This document shows positions 22,271 through 33,761 of a stretch of DNA of 64,000 bases, in pieces. Origin of the DNA: Taxillus chinensis (taxonomy: Eukaryota; Streptophyta; Magnoliopsida; Santalales; Loranthaceae); NCBI GenBank assembly GCA_023512835.1, contig CM042084.1:55854793-55918792 (forward strand). The letters run 5' to 3'. The notes beneath the pieces were generated by a model. The model was not told the DNA's origin, made no database searches, and saw only the letters and a program-made list of their open reading frames with translations. Made by a program: the position numbers and the translations under genes. Position 1 is the first letter of the stretch; each line of letters begins with the position of its first letter.

Positions 22271-24328
22271 TGTCACACCCCCGAATTCCAAGAAAACCCA
22301 GAACCAGTGCCCCCGAATTCCAAGAAAACCCAGAACCAGGAACATGACTTCCCCTTGCTCGCACCCGAAAGATCAAGGGGTTGGTGACTAGCACCAATAG
22401 AGACTACACCGCGGGTGCTGTCTCAAATATGCAACCCTGTACAGTCATACATCAAGGGTAATCCTGTACTTTCCCATACATCATCATGCATACAATAAGT
22501 CAAACAGTCATATAGACATCACATCACAAATAGTATGCAAATACAACTGTCCACGGACCCATGTCCGGGATACAAACATAATACAATACACAATACAGAA
22601 TACAATACTATATCATACATCAGAGTAGTGGGCACGTCCTCCTGGAAGAAAGTCCTCCACTAGTCTCGGGTCACCCCTGAAAAAGGTAAACAACAAGTAG
22701 GGGTGAGCGATAAGCTCAGAAGGTGACCCCAACACTCCACATCATGCAAACATACAAGTCTATACTACATGCTCTGTGTACTCGTGCACTGTGTAGTGTG
22801 CACAATCATCAGGACTCAGCCTACAAACAAACATCAGGTGCATCACGGTGAGAACCCAAACAAGTCACCGAGTCCATGCCCCAATACCTCACACCAACAT
22901 ACTAACATGAGTATGGCATGTCATTCTCAACATTTCCTTTAAAACTGTAGCCAGTCTTCACAAGTAAATCCTCAATCCTTAATTTATGAAGGAAGTACCC
23001 ATAGCAGTTATTTTCTTGAAATCAGAAGTCCCGGTATTGGGTTCCCATATCATAAATAAGATATTCTGATTTTTGGGGATTTTTCTGAGATGTCTAACCC
23101 CACTTTCCAAAAATTCACCACTACGAACTTTTGGGTTTTTCTGAGATTTTACACTAAATCCCAATTTTCACATTTTGAAAGAGTGGAATTAATTTTTCTA
23201 GTATTTTTATTTGAATCCAAATGGAGGGTATTTCGTTATTTACATTGTAATACTTAAATGTGGAGAGGCATAATGGTTTACAATGTAAATGTCCAGTGCA
23301 GTGCACTGCTGCTGATCACTGCTGCGGAATGGATGCTACGGAAACACTACTGCGGAGCGATGCTACGAATGACTGCTGCTGATCCGGACTACTGATCCGG
23401 ACTAACTGCTCCGGACTACGGATCCGGACTATAACTGCTCCGAACTACTGATCCGGACTAACGAAGTTGCTGACTCCATAGCTGCTGACTCCACAGCTGC
23501 TCACTACGAAGTTGCTGACCACGAAACTGCGACTACGAACTTCGACCTTACAGTTCGCCCAGGGTACTGTTCATCATCATTTTTGGCCTGGTTTTCATCT
23601 GGAATCAACCCAGTAACCCCCCAGGCACTCACAAACACGCGTTTTACTAAACAGAGTACCAAATTACGTACCCAAACTTATATAAATCAGTTCTTAACCA
23701 CAGATTTTATGCTAAATCATCAGATCTAACCCCAAAATTGGGTTTCCCCCAAAACTTAGGGTTCATGCTCAAATTCATAATTCATGATAAATTCACGCAT
23801 ATTCCAAGACAGAATCAAGATAAGAGGTTCAAGGACACCTACCTGGAAGATTATTTGCGATCCACGAGCTCCAATCGCCCCAAAATCGCCAAGTGAAGCT
23901 CTTCACCTTCTCTCTTTCTCTCTCTTGCTCAAACACACATGCACCAAGCAAAATTAAAGGGATAATGCAGTTTCATAATTATTTATACTGCTGCCAATAA
24001 TTGGCCTCCCAACAATAATTGACCCGAACGCAATAATTGACCTCCCGAGGTCACGAACTCCAAATTGAGCCCAATTACTGTTAAAATGCTCAAAATGATG
24101 AGCACAACACTAAACAGATATTATTATACCCAAAAGACCGCCCAAACGCAAAGTCAACCAATAAACCCCAAAAAATCAACAATCGAGTCAAACGGGGCCC
24201 CGACTCGGAATCGGGCCCAAGTACAGTCAAAATGCTCATATCAACGACTACACTACCATCTAGATCTAGATAGCTGCATTCCCATAGAATGGCTATCTCT
24301 CAAAACTACCCAAATACGAGTCTTTACA
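22271..24328 (-). mobile_element. Gypsy-type solo LTR (TGTAAAGAC...GCGTGACA family)
   Basis: A 2058-bp LTR with perfect TSDs GGTGA at 22266-22270 and 24329-24333. On the minus strand it starts TGTAAAGACTCG and ends GGAATTCGGGGGTGTGACA, so its end is related to the ends of the LTRs at 12212-14072. Near its plus-strand start a block of about 35 bp (CCCCCGAATTCCAAGAAAAC onward) is tandemly duplicated. The repeat-rich part (23310-23550) is built of TGATCCGGACTA, GCTACGGA and CTGCTGACTC words. It lies between the Sire-B extra gene and the Sire-B 3' LTR. Confidence 0.93.
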
Positions 24329-24333
24329 GGTGA

Positions 24334-24708
24334 GTACATGAAGTCTGAGACTCCGAGTTTGATGGGCAATTTTAAATTAAGCAGAAGATATCTTTGTATA
24401 TAAAGAATTTGGAGGAGTTCAAAATTTCAAAATTACACACTCCCCTCCCCCGTAGGCATGAAGGCTACGTTAGCTGGCTCCTATCAAAGATAACTCCCCC
24501 TACGAGCTTGCTCCCCCTGAGAAACACTCCCCCTTTCTGGGGTGAGGAACAAGCACCAGAACACAAACCTCATGGGAGCAATGGAATAAAGCATAGAACA
24601 GCAGGCGGCAGAGCAAAGACATACATAAAAGGTAACTAACAGAAAGTAAGTACACAGAAAAGTGAAAAGCAAGAAATGTAGTGTACAAGGAAGTAGAGTA
24701 CAAGACAG
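24334..24708 (-). other. Sire-B interior with multiple polypurine-tract copies
   Basis: Downstream (minus strand) of the extra gene. CTCCCC(C)T words appear about 24440-24450, 24490, 24510 and 24527, that is GGGGGAG on the coding strand. Several PPT-like copies upstream of the 3' LTR are a reported Sirevirus trait. Another CTCCCCCT is at about 28996-29003, between pol and the extra gene. Confidence 0.6.
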
Positions 24709-27702
24709 TTATGGATTAAATTTAGAGTACAGTACACTCTGTGTAAAAAGAAAAATAGCAGCTTGCTCGTGCAGGAGTTGAGCAAGAGTCAAGTGTAACG
24801 AGGCCGCTCGACTACTCACACGATCGAATTCAGGTACGAGAGCTGGGAACCCGTTGGTGGTCAGGATGCGAATGTAATGGCAAACATAGAAGCCGCAGCT
24901 ATGAGCATCATCCTGAGCAGGAATGCCTTGCTTGACTCGAGTAATTTCCATCGGTTTGGAGAGATGATAGCCACCACACCCATGAGAGAATCCCTGCATG
25001 ACACGAGTGAGGGTGCGGTTGAATTCACGGAGTTGTTCACGCTGATGGATTAGTAAAGTACTAGGTTTGGAGTCGAAGATGACGATCCGTTGGTTCTTGA
25101 AGTCAATATCAAGAAGAAACTAGTGCGGGGATGTTGACAAGTAGGGGATGAGCACATGGTCTACCTCATTCCAGGGATGGAAGGAGTTCTCATATCGGCG
25201 TCCCTGTATAATCTCAATCATTGCTGCATCATCGATGAGCTGAGCTTGCATGATCGGCAAACAGAGTTGCACCCTGGTATCTCTGCGGATATGGAGAGGT
25301 AGCTTCTCTAGGAATAACTTCTGTGCGAAGATGAACTGAGTCATCTCAATATTATCCATTTCTTCACCATCATGTAGTAGTCGACACAGGTCAGGACCGG
25401 TGAAGAAGGCTTCATAGCCACAAGTCCTCACAGTGGTATCCCCAGCAACATAGGTGTTGAATGCATCCAATTCAGCTGAGGTGCCTCCAGTTGTTACAGT
25501 GCGAGGTGGGGCTAATTGTTGGTCAGTGGTGGTAGCGGTTGATTTGGTAGGTGAAGCAGGCATGGTATACTCAGCTGTACTTGGATGTGTAGTTGAGGGG
25601 CCAGGCTGAGTGGAAGAAGATGGTGGGCAGGGAGCAGCTGTCTGCTTTTTCATGCGGGTTGCAATGGGAACATCATCATCATCATCAGAATCTGAGATGA
25701 CAGTGGTTCTGTGTATGCGCTTTCTCCCTCGCATGTAAGTGGCAGTAAATGGAGGTGGTGAGTGACTCGGGGAAGGCACGGCTAGCTGTGGAGTATCTAC
25801 AGGTTCAGATGCAGGCTGGTTGGATGGCTGTGGTAGTGGGTTTTTGACAGTGAGAGATATTTCGCCACTGGCAAGACAATGACACTCAGAAAGAATAGCT
25901 CCCAAAGTTGTACTAACTCCTTTGTATTGTCTCTAGTAAGCGCCTTTGAGGTCTTCACAGTGTTCCTCCAGATGTCTAAACCCATCGGTGGTCATATGTG
26001 TGAGTGATGTCACTTCTTGCTGCACCTTGTCTAGGGTACGGTCTGATAATTCAACTTGAGTTCGTACCTCTTCCATACCTGACTCCATGTTAACCAGTCA
26101 TTCTTCAAAGGCCTGAGATACTGATGTGTTAAGGATGCCAGAGGAAATCAGTTTCTCAATGACCTTGCTTGCCAGAAGATCAACTTCTTCGGCTGTCAGG
26201 GAACGTGAGAGAGACGCAGCTGGTACTGGGATAGCCATTGGGATATTGGCTGCGAACTCCTCACTTGCTTGAGTGGCCACTTGATGAATTATAGGTGCAG
26301 ATGGTGTGGCCATCTCAGTCCTTTCCACAGTCTCAGGGACTTGTGGGACAGCTCCTACATCAGAGTCACTGGCTGCAACACCAAGAGTTTCTTCTTCTTC
26401 TTCTTCTGCTTCTTCTTCTACCACAATTTGTACCACCTCAGCATCATGAGGAGTAGATTTGACTGGTGAGTCCACCATGATGGGAGATGGGGCAACCATT
26501 GATACAGCTTCCACTGGGTCTCTTCTTACAAGACCCTAATCAACCAACCAATTAATCAAATGGTCTCTATCTACCATCTACTTACCAAAGGCGATCCATG
26601 CCTTTCGTAAATCTGTGGGGGTCATATGAGCCTTGGCATATTCCATATAAAAATCTTCTAGCTCAGACTCCCCAAGAGAGCTCAACAGTACAGGTGTAGT
26701 TCCCCTATCCTTTGGGGTTTCCTGTGCTGGTGTCTGCCCTACATCTGTAGGTTCTCTAACTTCTGTAGTGTCCTTGGGTAGCTCGGTAGTAGGGGCCTCC
26801 TCGGGTGTAGAATCAGTGGGGAGATGAGTTCTGGCAATGTTCTCCACCACTTCAGCTATATGTATTGTTGCAGCGGATACGGAGGAGCCCCTAGAAGTCT
26901 GTGGGACACGAACCAGCGGAATGCGAGCTGGGGCCTATACAGAGCTGGCTGTGTCCCCTGCATGACTTCTTGCACCTGACTCAGGCCTCTTCATCGACTT
27001 GATCTCTAGCCGACCATCCTCATAAATACTCTTAAAAATGTATTTAGTCGGCAGTGGCACTGAAGGTCTGTTGCATAAAACATCAGGGTGCAGGAACCTT
27101 AGGACTTTGGTGAGAAGTAGTCCAAAGTGTCCCTTCTTGCTTTTGATCATGGAGTGTATCTAAGTTCCCCAGTCTACTTGTCTTCCCTGTAGAACACTAC
27201 ACATGATCTTCATCTGCTCACGACTTGCAGAGTCATGAGCAGTCTTCTTACACAGTAGGCACTGTCCGGTGACTATGAGAGTCGCTAGTGCCTGACCGGA
27301 AAACCCAATCTTCAGGGCTCCCCGACCTTGCTTTCCGGGATTGGAATACCCAAGAAAAGACTTACACTCTTCTATGGAGAGACTAGGAAGAGGATCAAAG
27401 TTACCTTTCGGGAGTGGAAGTGCATTTCTGAGCGTTTCGGAAGAAATTCGAATCTCCACTCCATGTACAGTTCCCACAAGGTCATCTCCAGCGAATGCCA
27501 TGGTTTTGTAAAATTCCGCGACATCTTCTATCAGCAAGTCTTGCATCCCTGTGCAGACAGATGCAATACCAGTATCATCGAGGCGACTTCTGAATTTGTT
27601 CAGCCAGCTGACTTTGGCGTTGCCTATGGCTTCCCAATCGATGACGAATCCTGGAACGATGTTGTGTAAATCGTCGGCCATCGATGAGCTTGGACCTGCC
27701 AT
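24709..27702 (-). pseudogene. Extra gene in Sire-B: plant-transposon domain plus Ulp1/C48-like protease
   Basis: A long coding region on the element's sense strand, after pol and before the 3' LTR. The start is ATG 27702 (MAGPSSSMADD). The N-terminal 180 residues (VHGVEIRISSETLRNALPLP) resemble the 'putative plant transposon protein' family. A Pro/Thr/Glu-rich and acidic middle follows (VVEEEAEEEEEE; ISDSDDDDDVPIATRMKK, NLS-like). The C-terminus is Ulp1/C48-like: catalytic His codon 25123-25125, Asp in VIFDSKP (25072-25074), Gln 24913-24915 and Cys in SCGFYVC (24895-24897). About six in-frame stops and some frame changes break it; one stop falls right after the catalytic His, where the family has Trp (TGG to TAG). 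Known family members cleave SUMO or ubiquitin-like tags; activity here would be lost. The capsid-adjacent env-like position is discussed in the findings. Confidence 0.75.
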
Positions 27703-28260
27703 GAGGCTTGTAGAGAGAGAAAGAGACACTCGTAGAGAGAGATTGTAAGGTTTGAAGGTGGTCAAGGGAGAGAGAAAGGGACAGAATCGAAGAGAGAGAG
27801 AGAGAGTTCTAGGGTTAGGGTTCGAGTGTGAAAACGACGAACATACCTTCGAGCTCTGTCTCTATCGGTGACTTATATATGAGTTGAGAAGTGTACCATA
27901 GAAGTTACTCATTTTTTCGGTTCGTCTTCATGGTCCGCGTTCTTTTCTCTGACCCGCATCTTTATCGTCCGGATCTACCCGTTGGAGTATTCAAGCAATG
28001 AGTCCACGTCACCCCTTAAGTTGGTGTAACTTCCATTTTAAGTGCACAGTGACGTGCTGACATGTCTGCGATGCTTGAGTAGTGAGTGACAGACTCCATT
28101 TCGCTTCGATCCTTTGGACTACAACTCTACGAAGCTGCATTAGGATGCTTCGAGGCTACGACCCTCGAGGCTTCGAAGCAGCAGTCTTCGATCCAACAGT
28201 TTGCTTCGAGGTCGACTACGAATTCAGCGAACGGTGGATTTCTCTGGACTTTTTCGACAC
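27703..28260 (-). promoter_or_regulatory. Promoter and leader of the Sire-B extra gene
   Basis: On the minus strand a TATA box (TATATAAG, plus coordinates 27872-27879) lies about 170 bp before the ATG. A CT-rich leader follows (TCTCTCTCTC runs at 27711-27720 and 27790-27806, and AACCCTAACCCTAG at 27810-27825). Upstream, 28100-28210 contains CTTCGAGGCTACGACCCTCG and GCTTCGAAGC, the same word type as the Sire-B LTR U3 array. The gene thus seems to have its own promoter inside the retrotransposon. Confidence 0.6.
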
Positions 28261-29533
28261 TTAACAACACACAAGGGATGCATATGACAATTTACATAAT
28301 ATTATTCATGATGAACAGTGTTGTAAGTGGAATTGAATTTACGTGCCCAGAACTTGATTTCTTTCAACTGTAATAATTGGTTTACATGTACGGCTACTGC
28401 ATCACTACCATTTAACTCTCCATTTACCTTAGAAAAGACTAAGTACTTCGTCACACAACATCTTGTTCCAGAAAATGATCACTATGTTAACATAGCGTCC
28501 AGTAAACCTTGGTTTATCAATTGCAGCAACCCAGTCATGAATTTAGAGTCTCCTCACACATTTAGTAAAACTCACTCAGTGGAGGCCTCACCCTCTCACT
28601 CTCGGATCAGCATGTGAGTTTGATTCAGGAACTAGAATTACACTGTTTGGTATTCTCATGGTCAACCGAATCTTACCACAATCCTGATCCAACAATGATT
28701 TTCAGTTCAGCATAGATGACTTGAGAGACAAGATGACCCTATTGAGAATCAGAACTCACACTCTATCATTGTCTAATTTATAACTCAGTATGGGTAGAGT
28801 TTGGAGTTTGATCATTCGGATTGTCTGTGTGAGTTGTCTCTTTTCTTTTGTGGAGCACCAATTTTCAGTGCTTATTCATGAGCCTTTTTACATGGACAGA
28901 GCTCAACACTTTATCTTTTTGAATCACATGATCATACAATTTGATCTCTAACTATTGCTCTAACAGAGACACAATCTGGGGGAATAGTGAGGACTCCCCC
29001 TAAGATAGGCAGTCAATCTATTGTCTATTATGCTTTTGCCTTTTTCACCTTGCCTTTTTCTAGTGAAAGGTAGTGGCTCTTTTTAAGTAATAGGCTTTTT
29101 ATGATTCTCAAATACTACAGTCTCAGTCATCCTTTGAGCATTAAATCATTGAGGATCCTTTCCGTGCAAGCCAACAATACCATGAGATACAACAGTTCCT
29201 GCTAGTTAATGAATGCAATGCCACACAGGTGATATTCGCTCAGAATAAAATAACAAGCAATGGGAATATCATTTAATTTAACCAAAAAAAGGAGTTGCAC
29301 TCATTTCACTCAAGACTTGAGGATTCATGACAGGTTGTACAAAAGATTTGAACCAGGTTCAGAGGTGCCAAGTTTCATCTATGTGATTTCTCACTTTCCC
29401 GCAGTGGACATGCATGAATCACACTTAGTCATTACTAATTTTCATGGAGATATAAACAATTATTAATAGTGTCATACTTATGTTCATGCACAGGTAATTA
29501 GGTTGAAATGAAACACAAGACATGCTGTGAGAC
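28261..29533 (-). other. Spacer between Sire-B pol and the extra gene
   Basis: About 1.3 kb of AT-rich sequence directly downstream of the Sire-B RNase H stop. It holds one PPT-like CTCCCCCT (about 28996). I see no supported gene. Confidence 0.5.
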
Positions 29534-32057
29534 TTATGAATTTAAATCTAACATGCAAAGTTTTGTCAGAAGTTCATTGAACCTGGCTTCTTGCAGTGGT
29601 TTGGTGAATATGTCGGCAAGCTGGTCATCAGTGCATATATACTCCAGGGAAATGTCTTTCTTCAGCACATGGTCACGTATGAAGTGATGTCTGACCTCAA
29701 TGTGCTTGGTTTTGGGATGCATAACAAGATTGTTGGAGATTGCAATGGCACTTGTATTGTCACAATACAGAGGCACGGCCTTCAAGTTAAACCCATAGTC
29801 TGAAAGTTGACTGGCCATCCAAAGCAATTGAGCACAATAGCTTCCTGCAGCAATATATTCTGCTTCAGCTGTGGAGGTTGAAACTGAATTCTGTTTCTTG
29901 CTGAACCAGGATACAAGTCTGTTGCCAAGAAGTTGGCATGTTCCACTTGTGCTCTTTCTATCAATCATGCATCCTACAAAGTCTGCATCTGAATACCCTC
30001 TCAGTTTGAAATCAGACTCTCTTGGATACCATAGTCCCAAATTCTCAGTTCCCTTCAGATACCGCATAATCCTCTTGACATGTGACAAGTGGGATTCCTT
30101 GGGATTAGCTTGGTATTTGGCACAGATGCATGTTACAAACATTATGTCAGGTTTGCTTGCTGTCAGGTACAACAATGATCCAATCATGCTTCTGTATTCT
30201 GAGATATCCACCTCCTAGCCTGCTTCATCCATATCCAGTTTGGCGTTTGTAGGGATGGGAGTTTTCATGTGTGTTACATCAGACATTTTAAACTTCTTCA
30301 GTATCTCCTTTGTGTATTTGGTTTGATTGATAAAAATTCCATCCTCCAACTGCTTGACCTCCAATCCAAGGAAGAATGAGAGTTCTCCCATCATACTCAT
30401 TTCATATTCACTTTTCATTAGATGGGAGAAGTCTTCACATTGTTTTTTGTCCCTTGATCCGAAAATGATGTCATCCACATAAATTTAGACTATCAAGGGT
30501 GATCCTTTTCCTTCCTTAAGAAATAGTGTGGGATCAATTTTGCCTTTTCTGAACTTATTCTTGATCAGAAACTCTGACAATGTTTCATACCACGCTCTGG
30601 GAGCTTGTTTTAGTCCATAAAGAGCCTTTTTCAGTTTGTATACTTTGTGCTCTTGGTTTGGCTCTAGAATTCCGGGTGGTTGTTAAATATAGACTTCTTC
30701 TTGGAGGTCTCCATTCAAGAAAGCACTCTTGACATCCATATGATAAACTTTGAAGTCCTTGAATGCTACATATGCTAAGAACATGCGAATGGCCTCCAAT
30801 CTAGCAACTGGTGCAAAGGTTTCATCATAGTCGATTCCTTCTTCTTGTCTGTATCCTTTTGCAACCAGTCTGGCCTTGTTTCTGATTACAACACCATCAG
30901 CGTCAAGTTTGTTTCTGAAGATCCATTTCACGCCAATGACTTGCTGTGATCTGGGCCTGTTGACCAACTCCCATACTTTCTGTCTTTTGAACTTATTTAA
31001 TTCTTCTTGCATCACATCAATCCAATGGTGATCCTGAACTGCATTATCAATTGATTTTGGCTCCACTTGTGATAGAAAACACATATACAGATTTTCATGG
31101 AGTGTGGCAGCCCTTGTTTTAACTCATGCAACTGGGTCTCCAATTATCAGTTCAGAAGGGTGGTCCTTTAACCTCCTTCTTGCCTTTGGAAGGTCTTCTC
31201 TTTCTTCATGATGAATGCCCAATTGCTCAATGTCAGGTTCTTGGGCTGGCAGAAGTGGCAGAGACTAAACAGGTTGAATGTTAGAGTCATGATTTTCTGC
31301 TGATTTTTGACTTGGTTCCTCAGCAACCGGTTCAGCTCTTTGTTTATCAGGTTCAGGTACATCCTTCATTATTTCTGTTGTAGTGGGATTGTATGTGTCT
31401 TGGTCTTCTACAATGACAATGTCCTATACTTCATTTACATTTGGGTCTCCTTTCTGCATTCCATGGTTAGTCTCATCAAAAGAAACATGAATAGACTCTT
31501 CAACAACTTTGGTTCTTCTATTAAATACACGATAAGCCTTGCTAGTCATGGAATATCCAACAAGATATCCATCATCTGATTTGGCATCAAACTTGTTCAA
31601 GTAATCCTTGCCATTGTTCAGAATATAGCAAGTACACCCGAAGATCCTTAGGTGACCAATGTTTGATCTCCTTCCCTTCCATAACTCATAGGGTGTTTTC
31701 ATGGCTCGTTTGTTAATTAGAGTTCTGTTTTGTACATAACAAGCAGTGGCAACAACTTCAGCCCATAGGGATTTTGGGAACTGAGCTCCTGTCAACATGG
31801 TTCTAGTTGCTTCAACTAATGTTTGATTCTTTCTTTCAGCCACTCCATTTTGTTATGGAATTCTTGGTGCTGAGAAATTATGCTAGATATCATGTTCAGT
31901 ATAAAACTCTAACATATCAGAAAATTCAAATTTCTTGCCATGATCGCTACGAATGTACTTAATAGAAAGACTCTTAACATTTGTGACCCAATTGAAGAGT
32001 TCAACAAGATTCCCAAATGTTTCAGTTTTGTTTTTGAGAAACATGACCCATGTGTAT
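29534..32057 (-). pseudogene. Sire-B pol: integrase end, reverse transcriptase, RNase H
   Basis: Copia pol in the order integrase-RT-RNase H on the minus strand. Visible are the integrase C-terminal part (ERKNQTLVEATRTML, PYELWKGRRSNIGHLRIFGC; about 31424-31860), the RT N-terminal part ([38 protein letters not shown]; about 30690-31000), the RT catalytic YVDDIIFG (about 30462-30485) and RNase H (YSDADFVGC, STAEAEYIA, KHIEVRHHFIRD, stop at 29534). The breaks are mostly single nonsense codons at positions that are Gln in relatives, for example just before YVDD (30487-30489) and after EEVYI (30680-30682). At 32057 the reading frame is interrupted by the Athila-like element and resumes at 49056. 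Confidence 0.9.
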
Positions 32058-33539
32058 TGATAACGTGCATTTTATGCCGTTATTCTAGTGTTTATTTAGA
32101 ATGTTTAAGAGCATGATTAGAGTCTTATTGCTTCATATATTATATATATTTGCTCTAACCCCTAGGAAGATGCTATTTGCAAATACATGCGTTTTTAAGT
32201 TATTTTGGCAGATTTTGGAGCTCACTTTTGATATAGTAGATGGCCTCCAACGATTGGTGTGCAAGAATAAAAGTTGCTTAGAATGATGTCCTCTACCTAC
32301 CACAGAAATTTCAGAGCCTTTGGAGCTGCACGTCAATTCACCCATTTCATGTGCAAGCATATTTTTGCTTCTCAGGCCTCTACAGGATGCAAGGAAGCTT
32401 GGGGAGAAGTTTGAGCTGATTTGGAGCTGCACGTGAATTCACCATATCACGTGCAAATTGACGTGCAGAGATATTTTTGGACCGATCCTATCGTTTTTCC
32501 ATGCTGATCATTTGTTCCTAAAGGCCCATGTCCAAATTGTGGATGGAAGATAGAGATTTTAAAGTGTGGAGTGTCACTTATCAAAACTACATCGTTTTGA
32601 TAGATGGGCTAGGGTACACACCTCAAGGCCCATCCAACCTCTATAAATAAAGGCTCCACGCCCCATGCTAGGTAACCTAGACCCCCCTACACGTTTTTAG
32701 AGAGAGAGAGAGGCTTCACGACTTGGAGGCTGCTCCTTGACCTAGGAGAGCAGCCGTCGCAGTCACCCGTCGCGGATTTTGGAGCCTGGATTTGAAGCCT
32801 TGTTGCGCGCGTGGATTAGAAGAAGATGTTTAGCTTTACTGCTATGGTTTTGCTTGTAATCATGCGTGAGTAGTTCTTATAATCTAGCCCCCTTGTTGCT
32901 TTGCTGTGTTTATGAATATTGGGTTTGGATGATTGAGTTTTGCATGTTTTATGAATCTGTTCTTAATTTCTATCATTGGATGTACACCTTGGTATTCTTA
33001 TCCCTAGTCTGGGGCGGATTGAGATTCATAACTTATTTGTAATTGGTGTGATCACTATCCTTTTGCAAGTATGATTTATTGGCTTTGCTTGTTTGTGTGT
33101 TTAGATGACCATTCTGGCATATAACTCTTAAAAGGACCTCAATAACCATTTGTTGTCCTTGCCTTATGTTTAGCATGTTTTCAATCAGACAACCCTAATA
33201 CCATGAACCAGTAGAGATAACATAGGGAGGTGAAATTGTGACCCTAGATGCCTTAATCCTTGATTCTAAATCCAACGTTTTTAGTTATTTCAATTGCAAT
33301 TCTGTTTTCAATAAAGTAATTTTAAAACACAATTTTGTTTGCCAAGACATTATTTTAAGCAAGATTAATTTGGTGATTTGAGTTAAAGCTAGATAACTTG
33401 GTAATCTCTGTGGGATCGACCCCTTTCTTGTCGCTATTCTATTTAGCATTAGTTAAGGGAATTAATATTTTGAGAAGGGATTTAAACAACGGTAGCTTAA
33501 CCCTCACTTGGGTTTCGCTCACGAAATACCCGTTCGTCA
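32058..33539 (+). mobile_element. 5' LTR of the Athila-like element
   Basis: A 1482-bp LTR starting TGATAACGTGC and ending ACCCGTTCGTCA. The U3 contains TGCACGTGAATTCACC and related G-box words (32325-32465), CAAAACTACATCGTTTTGAT (32582-32601) and a TATAAATA box at 32642-32649. A short GA run and a leader follow. Confidence 0.93.
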
Positions 33540-33542
33540 AAT

Positions 33543-33560
33543 TGGCGCCGTTGCCGGGGA
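33543..33560 (+). other. Primer binding site, tRNA-Asp
   Basis: TGGCGCCGTTGCCGGGGA, 18 nt, three bases after the LTR, is complementary to the 3' end of plant tRNA-Asp including CCA. This primer is typical of Athila-type gypsy elements. Confidence 0.93.
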
Positions 33561-33761
33561 TTCAACGGTTGACTAGCTTTAGAAATCAACATTGAGTGAA
33601 ATTGTTTGAATTCTGATCTTGGTGTTTTATTTTGTCTTTTATTTTCTGTTATTTTTCTTTGAGTTTTTATTTATTTATTTTCTTTTGTTGGGAGCTACTG
33701 GGTGTGTTCTTGTTGTTTTACAGGAACATACACCAAGTGTTTGAGGAATTCCTAGTTGTGC

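Noticed and set aside
23310..23560. Possible hairpin or riboswitch from GATCCGGACTA repeats
   Set aside because: The words form an irregular direct-repeat array inside a solo LTR; no conserved folded element could be argued by eye.
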